From assembly GCA_025934635.1 (NCBI GenBank), contig JAICWX010000171.1:1-18347 (forward strand): a stretch of DNA of 18,347 nucleotides. Reading direction: 5' to 3'. This DNA is from Streptosporangiaceae bacterium (lineage in GTDB: Bacteria; Actinomycetota; Actinomycetes; Streptosporangiales; Streptosporangiaceae). Made by a program: the position numbers and the translations under genes. Positions 1-7,440 of this stretch are shown here, in pieces (position 1 is the stretch's first letter; every line of letters starts with the position of its first letter). The notes under the pieces were generated by a model, which did no database searches, was not told the origin of the DNA, and saw nothing but the letters and a program-made list of their open reading frames with translations.

Positions 1-2
1 AA

Positions 3-104
3 GCACCCACCATCGCCACCCTCGCCCACCGCCTCACCACCACCACCCCCGCCCCCGCCCGCCCCCCGCTCCTGCCCCGCACCCCCACCCAGGAGAACCA
101 ATGA
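3..104 (+). CDS. C-terminal end of a modular carrier-domain protein (probably NRPS), 5'-truncated by window
   Basis: Reading frame 3 is open from the window edge to a TGA at 102-104, giving 33 residues. It begins APTIATLAHRL, which matches the last helix of a peptidyl or acyl carrier domain, the usual 'PTxxxLAxxL' element after the phosphopantetheine site. A Thr/Pro/Ala-rich tail ending PLLPRTPTQENQ follows, resembling the linker that leads from a carrier domain toward a next condensation domain, but here the chain stops. The rest of the protein lies outside the window. Third positions are almost all C, much more extreme than in the genes that follow. An NRPS is favoured over a PKS because of the linker style, but 33 residues cannot decide this. 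The downstream acyl-loading cassette fits a lipopeptide synthetase context. Confidence 0.55.
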   Translation, partial: APTIATLAHRLTTTTPAPARPPLLPRTPTQENQ

Positions 105-142
105 CCATCCGCTCGACTAATCACGTAATTGCCTTTACCTGA
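101..142 (+). CDS. 13-codon reading frame coupled to the upstream stop; leader peptide or gene remnant
   Basis: An ATG at 101 overlaps the TGA at 102-104 as ATGA, the usual arrangement for translational coupling in actinomycete NRPS operons. An AGGAG sits at 91-95, five bases upstream. The frame closes after 13 codons (MTIRSTNHVIAFT). It may be the surviving start of a gene once coupled to the synthetase and lost by recombination, or a short leader peptide. Base composition changes sharply within it, from C-rich to AT-rich. No function can be assigned. Confidence 0.3.
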   Translation: MTIRSTNHVIAFT

Positions 143-159
143 TTCGCACACGAATTACG
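124..159 (+). promoter_or_regulatory. Inverted repeat overlapping the ribosome binding site of the ACP gene
   Basis: CGTAATT at 124-130 is perfectly repeated in inverse as AATTACG at 153-159, with 22 bases between. The right arm runs into the ACGGAG ribosome binding site (157-162) of the ACP gene that starts at 168. In DNA it could be an operator. In RNA the 7-bp stem would partly hide the binding site. There is no direct evidence for either role. Confidence 0.35.
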
Positions 160-167
160 GAGTTTTC

Positions 168-452
168 ATGACTGAGCAGGAAGCAGCGGGCTTGGTGGTC
201 CGGCTTGTTTGCCGCGGCCGGCAACTGGATCCATCTCAGGTTTCCGGAGCCACCGACCTCGTAGACGAGCTCGGCTTTGACTCGCTTGACGCGGCGGAGC
301 TTCTGGCCGCGCTGCACAAGGAGACTGGCCTTCAACTCGATATCGACTCGGTCAGCGATATCAAGAAGGTCAGCGACATCGCGCGGAGCCTGGCGGGCTA
401 CCAGGGCCAGCAGGGCCAGCAGGGCCAGCAGAAAGTAGGTGAGCGACAGTGA
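168..452 (+). CDS. Discrete acyl carrier protein (94 aa)
   Basis: A stand-alone acyl carrier protein. It contains the phosphopantetheine attachment motif ELGFDSLDAAEL, with Ser39 as the modified residue (codon 282-284), in the expected four-helix context of about 75 residues. The ATG at 168 is chosen because ACGGAG lies five bases upstream and because the N-terminus MTEQEAAG aligns with ACP helix I. An earlier possible start at 129 has no such signal. The last 16 residues are an unusual Gln/Gly tail from three QGQ repeats, probably flexible. The stop overlaps the next gene as GTGA, so translation of the operon is probably coupled. By context it should carry the acyl group activated by the adenylating enzyme at 1020-2654 and present it to the two oxidative enzymes. 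It resembles the free ACPs of lipopeptide initiation (DptF or Lip type) in setting, not in proven orthology. Confidence 0.9.
   Translation: MTEQEAAGLVVRLVCRGRQLDPSQVSGATDLVDELGFDSLDAAELLAALHKETGLQLDIDSVSDIKKVSDIARSLAGYQGQQGQQGQQKVGERQ
402..428 (+). repeat. Three tandem 9-bp repeats inside the ACP gene
   Basis: CAGGGCCAG occurs three times in perfect tandem at 402-410, 411-419 and 420-428, followed by a further CAG. The unit is in phase with the reading frame and encodes Gln-Gly-Gln, so copy-number change would lengthen or shorten the ACP tail without breaking the frame. It lies after the folded carrier domain. Confidence 0.8.
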
Positions 453-1019
453 CTACGCAGGGAATTACCGAAACACCTCTCATCGAGAGCAACGACACCG
501 TGCGGCTGCTCAACGAATACCGTGCGGCCGAGGTGCACGGCGCAGGTGCCATCATGCGCATGGGCCGCCTCGCGGATTCCTCTTCCCTGAGTTCCGATCT
601 CAGTCGCCACATGCGGGACGAAGCTATTCATGCCTGGCTGTGGACGAAGGCGATCAATGAGATCGGTGGCGAGATCATCGACGTCGACCAGCCTTATCAG
701 GCGCGGCTGAGCGCCCACTTCGGCATACCTCGCACGCTTACCGACATGCTCGCCCTGACCCTGGTGTCGGAAAAGCGCGGAGTGGCGCAGTACAACGAGC
801 ACCTAGACCTGCCCGGCATTCCGTCCCGGATTCAGCGGACACTGCGCGGCATTCTCAAGGACGAGAACTGGCATGTCCGCTACATCAGCGAAGAGCTCCA
901 GCATCGTGCTCGCGCGGACCGGAGGGTCCAGGACCTGATCGACCGGGCGGAGATCGCCGACGAGCGGGCGTGGGCGGACCTGGCCGCGACTGGCCTTGAC
1001 GCCAGCCAAGGTGCGGGGC

Positions 1020-1030
<11 letters not shown>
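449..1030 (+). CDS. Ferritin-like di-iron protein, probable acyl-ACP oxygenase/oxidase (193 aa)
   Basis: This protein shows the paired four-helix iron-ligand pattern of ferritin-like di-iron proteins: Glu28 in AEVHG, Glu58 and His61 in DEAIH, Glu108 in SEKRG, and Glu139 and His142 in DENWH. All six expected ligands (E, ExxH, E, ExxH) are present, so the centre is probably intact. No signal peptide or membrane segment is seen. The start is GTG at 449, overlapping the ACP stop as GTGA, with GTAGGTGAG upstream. It lies between an ACP and an acyl-adenylating enzyme, so the likely substrate is an ACP-bound acyl chain, to be hydroxylated, desaturated or otherwise oxidised using O2. The fold also occurs in iron storage and tRNA hydroxylase (MiaE-like) proteins, but the context argues against those. 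The exact reaction cannot be read from the sequence. Confidence 0.8.
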
Positions 1031-2654
<1,624 letters not shown>

Positions 2655-2694
2655 TCTGCGGCAGTCCTCTCCGGAGAAGGCGGGCACAGCGCAG

Positions 2695-3909
2695 ATGACA
2701 GCAGCAGCGGTCGATCAGGACGATGAATTCCGGGTCCGGGTCCGGGATGCGCTCGACGGATTCACCGCGGGCGAGGTGGCTTCCTGGGAACAAACCGGGC
2801 ACCTGCCGGTGAAGGCGGTGGCCGAACTCGCCCGGCACGGGATCTTCCGTGCTCGCTGGACGCCGGGCGCCGAGGGCGGCCTGCCGCTGCTGGTCACCCT
2901 GTCCCAGGAGACATGCCAGCTCAGCAGCGGCCTCGCGCTGGCCGTCATGGGACATAGCGAGATATTCATCGGCGCCTTGACCTGGCTCGCCGCCAGTGCC
3001 GGCCAGGTGACCCTGCTGGAAGACGCGCTGGACGGAAGGGCCGTCGGCTGTTTCGCGGCCACCGAGGCGCAGGGCGGGTCGGATCTCGCCGGTATCCGCA
3101 GTACCGCTACGCCAGTACCCGGCGGATGGCGGCTCCGCGGCCGCAAGCGCTACGTGTCCAATGCCGGCGGTGCCAGCCATGTCCTGATGCTGGCGCGGCC
3201 CGAGGCGGCCAGGAACGCGGGCGACCTGGGCCTGTTCGTCGTGCCGCTGGACAATCCCGGAGTGACCCTCGACGGGTGCTTCGACGCGGTGGGAATAGCG
3301 GCCTGTGACGTCGGCCAGGTCAGCTTTGACACCGTGGTGCCGGCCGACGCCGTGCTGGGCAGCCCCGGCCTTGGCCTGCTGTACGCGACGCACCTGCTGC
3401 ATTTCGAGCGGATGTCGATCTGCGCACAGGTGCTGGCGATGGCGGACCTGTCGCTGCGGCTGGCCGTCGCCTACGCGCGGCGGCGGACGGTGGGCGGGAT
3501 GCGCGTCTTCGACCGGCAGGCGATCCGTCACCGGCTGGCAGGCTGTCAGGCTGAGCTGTGGACCTTGCAAGGCCGGCTGGCCGAGCTCACGACGCGGATC
3601 GAGCGGCAGCAGACAATGCCGGCCCGCGAGATCGCCGCTTTCAAACTGACCTCGGCGGAAGCCGCCGGCCGGATTGTGGATACCTGCATGCAGGTATTCG
3701 GCGCCCGCGGCTGCATGCGCGGCTTCCCGGTCGAGCGCATCTGGCGCGATGCCCGGATGGCCAGAATGGGCGGCGGCACCGACGAGGTACTCGCCGACCT
3801 CGTCGCGGCCGGCCTCGACCGGGCCGATGCCAGCGTCGATGTCCTGCTGGACGAATACCTGGCGGCCGACATACCGCGCCCGGATCCGGCCCCGCGGTTC
3901 GATCGCTAG
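2695..3909 (+). CDS. Acyl-CoA dehydrogenase-family flavoprotein (404 aa)
   Basis: An FAD-dependent dehydrogenase of the acyl-CoA dehydrogenase fold. The mid-domain signature FAATEAQGGSDL (120-131), the helical segment YARRRTVGG (260-268) and the C-terminal QVFGARGCMRGFPVERIWRD (333-352) are typical. At the position of the medium-chain enzyme's catalytic Glu (YEGT) this protein has Gly360 (GGGT). Glu238, in HFERM, lies where isovaleryl-CoA and long-chain dehydrogenases place their base, so the enzyme is probably active. GGAGAAGG at 2673-2680 serves the ATG at 2695 with a longish 14-base gap. It is the last gene of the ACP operon, 40 bp after the ligase. It probably introduces a double bond into an ACP-bound acyl chain, as proposed for LipB of friulimicin, or oxidises a carrier-bound substrate as in KtzA or RedW-type enzymes. 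Its stop overlaps that of the convergent PPTase. Confidence 0.88.
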   Translation: MTAAAVDQDDEFRVRVRDALDGFTAGEVASWEQTGHLPVKAVAELARHGIFRARWTPGAEGGLPLLVTLSQETCQLSSGLALAVMGHSEIFIGALTWLAASAGQVTLLEDALDGRAVGCFAATEAQGGSDLAGIRSTATPVPGGWRLRGRKRYVSNAGGASHVLMLARPEAARNAGDLGLFVVPLDNPGVTLDGCFDAVGIAACDVGQVSFDTVVPADAVLGSPGLGLLYATHLLHFERMSICAQVLAMADLSLRLAVAYARRRTVGGMRVFDRQAIRHRLAGCQAELWTLQGRLAELTTRIERQQTMPAREIAAFKLTSAEAAGRIVDTCMQVFGARGCMRGFPVERIWRDARMARMGGGTDEVLADLVAAGLDRADASVDVLLDEYLAADIPRPDPAPRFDR

Positions 3910-4589
3910 CGGGCCCGGCTGGCCCCGTCCCCGTTCGCGGTGACGACGATCGCGGTGGTGATCAGGCCGTCGCTGACCAGCCAGCGGCCCTCGAAGCCGG
4001 TGACGACGGCCCCGTTCACGACCGGGCCGTCGACCAGGAGCCGGGCGGCGAAAGTCCGGCTGACCGGATCGATGATGACGGACGCCTCCTCGAAGCCGAG
4101 CCAGCGACGGGTCAGCGGGAACCAGGCCTTGTAGACCGACTCCTTGGCGCAGAACAGCATCCGGTCCCAGCACACGTCCGGCCGGGCCGCCGCCAGCGCG
4201 GCCAGCCTGGCCCTCTCGTCGCCGTCGGCGATCACTCCGAGCACCCCGTCAGGCAAGATGTCGTGCGGCTCGGCGTCCAGGCCGATCGTGACGACATCGC
4301 AGGCGCGAGCGACCGCGGAAGCCCGGTAGCCGGCGCAGTGCGTGATGCTCCCGACCACACCCGTCGGCCACTGCGGCGCACCGCGCTGACCAGGCACGAT
4401 CGGCAAGGGCGGAAAGCCGATGCGGGCCAGGGCGGCCCGGGCGCAGGCGCGGGCGGTGGTGAACTCGCGGCGTCGCTTGTCCACCGCCCTGGCGATGGCC
4501 GCCTCTTCGCCGGGGAACAGCGCGATGTCGAGGACATCGCCGAAGGCCTCTTCCGCCACCACCTCGGGGGGCAGGATGTCCCCGATCAC
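3906..4589 (-). CDS. pptT: PptT-like 4'-phosphopantetheinyl transferase (227 aa)
   Basis: This enzyme transfers phosphopantetheine from CoA to carrier-domain serines. Expected elements are SITHCAGYR (81-89), GLDAEPHD with metal-binding Asp105 and Glu107 (103-110), and WDRMLFCAKESVYKAW with the conserved Glu150 and Lys154 (141-156), followed by FPLTRRWLGFEEA. Length and motif wording match Mycobacterium PptT very closely, so the symbol is used by resemblance. The GTG start at 4589 overlaps the TGA of the upstream metallophosphoesterase as GTGA, implying coupled translation. The natural local client is the ACP at 168-452, plus the NRPS ending at the left edge, though in many actinomycetes this type is the housekeeping enzyme for many carriers. 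The TAG stop shares the palindrome CTAG (3906-3909) with the stop of the convergent flavoprotein gene. Confidence 0.93.
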   Translation of the reverse strand: MIGDILPPEVVAEEAFGDVLDIALFPGEEAAIARAVDKRRREFTTARACARAALARIGFPPLPIVPGQRGAPQWPTGVVGSITHCAGYRASAVARACDVVTIGLDAEPHDILPDGVLGVIADGDERARLAALAAARPDVCWDRMLFCAKESVYKAWFPLTRRWLGFEEASVIIDPVSRTFAARLLVDGPVVNGAVVTGFEGRWLVSDGLITTAIVVTANGDGASRAR

Positions 4590-5443
4590 CGCGGGCCGTC
4601 CCCGGCCGCGACGGCGGGCAGGATCTGCCGCGGCACGACGGGAACGCCGGCCCGTTTGCGCCATTCCCGCGGGTAGCCCAGCGAGACCTCTTCGAACCGG
4701 ACCCCGTCGTGCCAGGTCACCCTGGGTATATGGAGGTGGCCGTAGATCACCGCGGCGGCCCGGTAGCGCACGTGCCAGTCGTGCGTGAGGGTGGTTCCGC
4801 ACCACTGGGCGAACTGCGGGTACCACAGCACCTCGGTCGGATCGCGGACCAGGGGATAGTGATTGACGAAAACCACCGGCAGCTCGGCGTCCAGGGCGGC
4901 GAGCCGGCGTTCGGTCGCCTGCACCCGGGCCCAGCACCAGGCTTCCCTGCTCGGGTACGGATCGGGATGCAGCAGTGCCTCGTCGGTGCAGACGACGCCG
5001 GTCTCGTAGGCGCGGGCCAGGCCCTCCTCCTTGGTGCGCGCGCCGGCGGGCCGGAAGCTGTAGTCGTACAGCAGGAACAGGGGCACGATCGTCAGCGGGC
5101 CGCCCGGCCCCTCCCAGACCGGGTAGGGATCTTCCGGCGTGACGACGCCCAGGCGGCGGCAGAGGCTGACCAGGTGCCGGTACCGGCTCTCGCCGCGCAA
5201 CTGGAGCGGATCGGCGCCGTGCGTCCACAGATCATGGTTGCCCGGGGTCCACACGACCTTGGCGAACCGGGCGCTGAGGGTACGCAGGGCCCACTCGATG
5301 TCCGGGGACAGCTCACCGACGTCCCCGGCCAGCAGCAGCCAGTCCTCATCGGAATCCGGCTGAAGTCCCGCCACGATCTCGCGATTTTCCGGGAAGGCCA
5401 CGTGCAGGTCGCTGAGGGCGAACAGCCTGGGCGGCGGGGCCAT
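4586..5443 (-). CDS. pptH: PptH-like calcineurin-type metallophosphoesterase (285 aa)
   Basis: A binuclear-metal phosphoesterase with the full motif set: SDLH (Asp12, His14), GDVGE (Asp41), GNHD (Asn69, His70), VNHYP (His195) and YGHLH (His236, His238). No signal peptide or membrane helix is seen, so it is cytoplasmic. ATG at 5443 is preferred, since an AGG lies eight bases upstream. GTG at 5449 in the same frame is the alternative (287 aa). It sits directly upstream of, and overlaps, the PptT-like gene. In Mycobacterium tuberculosis the same pair is Rv2795c (PptH) and Rv2794c (PptT), where PptH removes phosphopantetheine from holo carrier proteins and so opposes PptT. The same role is inferred here from gene order and family. 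Generic nucleotide or phosphodiester hydrolysis is the alternative. Confidence 0.8.
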   Translation of the reverse strand: MAPPPRLFALSDLHVAFPENREIVAGLQPDSDEDWLLLAGDVGELSPDIEWALRTLSARFAKVVWTPGNHDLWTHGADPLQLRGESRYRHLVSLCRRLGVVTPEDPYPVWEGPGGPLTIVPLFLLYDYSFRPAGARTKEEGLARAYETGVVCTDEALLHPDPYPSREAWCWARVQATERRLAALDAELPVVFVNHYPLVRDPTEVLWYPQFAQWCGTTLTHDWHVRYRAAAVIYGHLHIPRVTWHDGVRFEEVSLGYPREWRKRAGVPVVPRQILPAVAAGDGPR

Positions 5444-5476
5444 GTGCACAACCTAACCATCGGATCGGAGCGGAGA

Positions 5477-5507
5477 AGGCCGGCCCCGCACTGGACGGGG
5501 CCGGCCT
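5477..5507 (-). terminator. Strong GC hairpin between the StrR-like gene and pptH
   Basis: AGGCCGGCCCCG (5477-5488) and CGGGGCCGGCCT (5496-5507) form a perfect 12-bp stem with a 7-base loop. No T-run follows on the minus strand. It lies 150 bp after the stop of the StrR-like gene and 33 bp before the pptH start, so it could end the upstream transcript or act as an attenuator in the pptH leader. A protein-binding dyad is less likely, given its length and GC content. Confidence 0.6.
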
Positions 5508-5561
5508 CAGTTCGTCTCGTCGCTGATCAAATCCGCGGGCCGGCTGGTCTGCTCCGCAGGG

Positions 5562-5609
5562 TCAACGAAACCGACCAGCGCCCCTCTCCCGAGGCTGACC
5601 TGACCACAT
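5562..5609 (-). CDS. 15-codon frame with near-perfect Shine-Dalgarno; possible leader peptide of pptH
   Basis: AGGAGGTGAT at 5621-5612 (minus strand) matches the anti-Shine-Dalgarno end of 16S rRNA over ten bases and stands six bases from an ATG at 5609. The frame reads MWSGQPRERGAGRFR and stops at 5562. An overlapping ATG at 5614, in another frame, would give 28 residues but sits on the binding site. The frame lies after the StrR-like stop and is followed by the 5477-5507 hairpin and then pptH, an arrangement typical of attenuation leaders. Four of the 15 codons are Arg. No homologue is recognised and it may be chance. Confidence 0.3.
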   Translation of the reverse strand: MWSGQPRERGAGRFR

Positions 5610-5657
5610 GCATCACCTCCTGGGTCCGCCACAACGACGGCAACACCGATAGCGGGC

Positions 5658-6752
5658 TCAACTCGCTTCTTGTCCCTGCCTGCAGCCAAGCTGGCTGGCG
5701 AACTGTCCCCACTCCTCGCTCATGGCGGCGGCCGCCTGGCGAACCTCGTCGAGCCAGCGCTCCGGTATCGCGTCGACGAACTCGCGCCACTCGTCCGGAT
5801 GCATGGCGTGCTGGGTCATCCAGCGCAGGAAGGCGCGGCCTCCGTCGGTGTACCGCAGCGAAGGGTCGCCCGTCAGCTTGCCGACTACCGCGGCCCCCGT
5901 CAGCCCCCGGACGGTATCCGCCGGAGCCCGGGTCCGGATGTTCGTCACCGGCGGGGACGTGGGCCGGGCCGCGAGCGCGGCCTGCGCCGCGGGCGAGCCC
6001 GCGTCCGTCGTCCCGGGATCCGCTCCGCAGCGGATCTTCTTGCGCACGTCGTGGGCGGTACCGGGCGACACGTCCGTTTCCCGGGCGATCTCCCGGACCG
6101 ACGCCTCCGGGTGAGCGTGAATGTATTCGGCCGCGCGCAGCCTGCCCTCCACGGCAACCAGCGGGCGGCGCTTCCCGTCGCGACCCAGTCGCTTGCCGTC
6201 GAACGGCGCACCGCCCGCCGAGCTGTTCCTGAGCGAGGCGACCGACTTCCCGCTGAGCCCGGCGATCCCGGCCACCTTGCGGTCGGACCAGTCGGGGTGC
6301 GTGCCGAGTATGCGCTTCGCGCTGGAGATGCGGTCGGCCCTGGTCAGGGGCAGGCCGTGCAGTGTGTTCGACTTGACCGCGAGAACGAGCGCCTTCTCGT
6401 CGGAGCAGTCGACGATGCGCGCGCGGATGACCGGTTCGCCACGCAGCTTCGCCACCTCGACGCGGTGCATTCCGTCGATGATGCGCAGGCCGCGTTTCTG
6501 CACCAGGATGGGCGGCAGCGGAACCGTCCCGGCCGCATCGGCCAGCAGCCGGACGTGAGCCGCATCCGTTCCCGCCATGCGCAGATGAAATCCGGGGGCC
6601 AGCAAGTCCACGGGGACGCCGACCTCGGGCAGCTGATCGACCGCGCGCATCAGGCTGGCGCCCGTCAGGTCGAAGGCAGCACCGGCCGACCCGGAATCGC
6701 CCGCTCCCGCGGCCAGTTCGAAATCCATGTCTGCTGTCATCACCGTTGTCAT
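5658..6752 (-). CDS. StrR/NovG-type ParB-like pathway regulator (364 aa)
   Basis: A DNA-binding regulator of the StrR group, which activates antibiotic clusters. The ParB-like N-terminal domain carries LPPILVQ and RIIDGMHRVEVAKLRG (about residues 80-107). Next comes a helix-turn-helix around DWSDRKVAGIAGLSGKSVA (155-173), then GRDGKRRPL and a second helix-turn-helix around REIARETDVSPGTAHDV (221-237). Residues are counted from the first possible ATG at 6755. ATG 6752 is preferred because GAGG is then five bases away. A Pro/Ala/Thr-rich linker leads to a C-terminal block with WMTQHAMHPDEW. It lies 68 bp downstream of the transthyretin-like gene on the same strand and may share its transcript. 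A small hairpin (AGCGG/CCGCT, 6777-6790) stands just upstream. No clear StrR-type binding site was found by eye. It probably controls some of the biosynthetic genes here. Confidence 0.85.
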   Translation of the reverse strand: MTTVMTADMDFELAAGAGDSGSAGAAFDLTGASLMRAVDQLPEVGVPVDLLAPGFHLRMAGTDAAHVRLLADAAGTVPLPPILVQKRGLRIIDGMHRVEVAKLRGEPVIRARIVDCSDEKALVLAVKSNTLHGLPLTRADRISSAKRILGTHPDWSDRKVAGIAGLSGKSVASLRNSSAGGAPFDGKRLGRDGKRRPLVAVEGRLRAAEYIHAHPEASVREIARETDVSPGTAHDVRKKIRCGADPGTTDAGSPAAQAALAARPTSPPVTNIRTRAPADTVRGLTGAAVVGKLTGDPSLRYTDGGRAFLRWMTQHAMHPDEWREFVDAIPERWLDEVRQAAAAMSEEWGQFASQLGCRQGQEAS

Positions 6753-6820
6753 CATGACCTCACTGAACTGTTTCGCAGCGGTAATCCGCTAGCGATTTCC
6801 AGCTAGAACAACTATCTGGC

Positions 6821-7177
6821 TCAAGATTCTTGAAAATTGCTTTCCGCAGTGCCGAAATACGTAGAGTAGGAATACGGAGACAGCGTGACATGCACCCGGA
6901 ACAGGTGAAAGTCGTCCTCCATCCTGAACAATACAATTATCTCGGGGTAGGCGCTGATAGCGCCCAGCCTGGCAAAATAACCGTCACTATCGAAGACGAT
7001 CCGATAGAGGCCTCGCTCCAGGTGCCGGGATTGCCATTCCATGATGCACCCGTCGCCATCGGTCTCTGCCTCCGCAACGACCGACCAGGAGTCTCCGGTA
7101 GCGGAGGCCAGGCAAACCCGGACTCCGGCGGCAGATTTTCCATACGTGCCGTCGACCACTTGCGTAACTATTCTCAC
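6821..7177 (-). CDS. Transthyretin/5-hydroxyisourate hydrolase-like protein with altered active site (118 aa)
   Basis: The length and both ends match the HIU-hydrolase/transthyretin family: TQVVDGTYGKSAAGV at the N-terminus, GLYRIVFDSDGYF in the middle, and LSPYSYSTYFGT at the C-terminus. The family's catalytic residues are largely replaced. The N-terminal His is Gln6, the second His (in YHVPLLLSP of the enzyme) aligns with Arg94, and the closing YRGS is YFGT (Phe108). The mid-chain Arg (Arg59) is kept. It is therefore unlikely to hydrolyse hydroxyisourate and may be a binding protein or an enzyme with a new role. The GTG start at 7177 is forced by an in-frame TGA six codons upstream. The ribosome binding site is weak. 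Base composition is visibly AT-richer than its neighbours and rare codons (ATA, AGA, GTA) are used, suggesting transfer. No purine-catabolism genes are nearby. Confidence 0.78.
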   Translation of the reverse strand: MRIVTQVVDGTYGKSAAGVRVCLASATGDSWSVVAEAETDGDGCIMEWQSRHLERGLYRIVFDSDGYFARLGAISAYPEIIVLFRMEDDFHLFRVHVTLSPYSYSTYFGTAESNFQES

Positions 7178-7214
7178 GACAGCCGCCGTAGCTCAACTGG
7201 AGTGCTTTCTCGGG

Positions 7215-7228
7215 GGTGAACAATCACC
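7215..7228. promoter_or_regulatory. Dyad GGTGA-N4-TCACC, candidate operator
   Basis: GGTGA at 7215-7219 and TCACC at 7224-7228 are perfect inverted repeats around ACAA. The site is about 40 bp upstream of the GTG start of the transthyretin-like gene, a suitable place for a repressor or activator site. The regulator is unknown. Confidence 0.3.
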
Positions 7229-7333
7229 AACAAATGTGCGCTCATGATCGCGCCCGTGCCCTTTCTGCTTGCGCGCGATACCCGACTTCCCGCATCGGTG
7301 CGATTCCGGCTCTCAGAGCTTTACATCTCCCGC

Positions 7334-7359
7334 TATCGGTCAGCCTTCGCTGGCCGATA
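7334..7359 (+). promoter_or_regulatory. Stem-loop upstream of the exported-peptide gene
   Basis: TATCGGTCAG (7334-7343) pairs with CTGGCCGATA (7350-7359) over all ten positions, with one G-U pair, around a CCTTCG loop. It lies 81 bp before the peptide start. There is no T-run on either side, so a plain intrinsic terminator is unlikely. A structured 5' untranslated region, or a block to transcription from the left, is possible. Confidence 0.45.
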
Positions 7360-7440
7360 AGGTGACGAAGGCGGCCCGCATTAGCCTGTGTGCACGGCTG
7401 AAAGGCCACGAAGCACGTACCACACGAAAGGCCCAGAAGC

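Larger units (their letters stand above)
7178..7440. other. Divergent intergenic region between the transthyretin-like and exported-peptide genes
   Basis: These 263 bases contain no convincing gene. They must hold promoters for the minus-strand transthyretin-like gene and the plus-strand peptide gene. Two structures listed separately stand out: a small dyad at 7215-7228 and a long stem-loop at 7334-7359. A 12-base stretch at 7189-7200 equals the D-arm region of the tRNA at 17346 and may be chance. No clear -35/-10 pair was identified. Confidence 0.6.

Noticed and set aside
5507..5689. 60-codon minus-strand frame between the StrR-like gene and pptH, considered as a RiPP precursor
   Set aside because: It starts inside the StrR-like gene without a ribosome binding site, ends inside the GC hairpin, and lacks a core motif such as a lasso Thr-x-Gly or a Cys/Ser/Thr-rich tail.
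3558..6806. Long plus-strand open frames across the PPTase, metallophosphoesterase and StrR-like genes
   Set aside because: They are rich in Arg, Gly and Pro, have no recognisable motifs, and lie opposite genes with clear catalytic motifs. High GC content keeps such frames open by chance.
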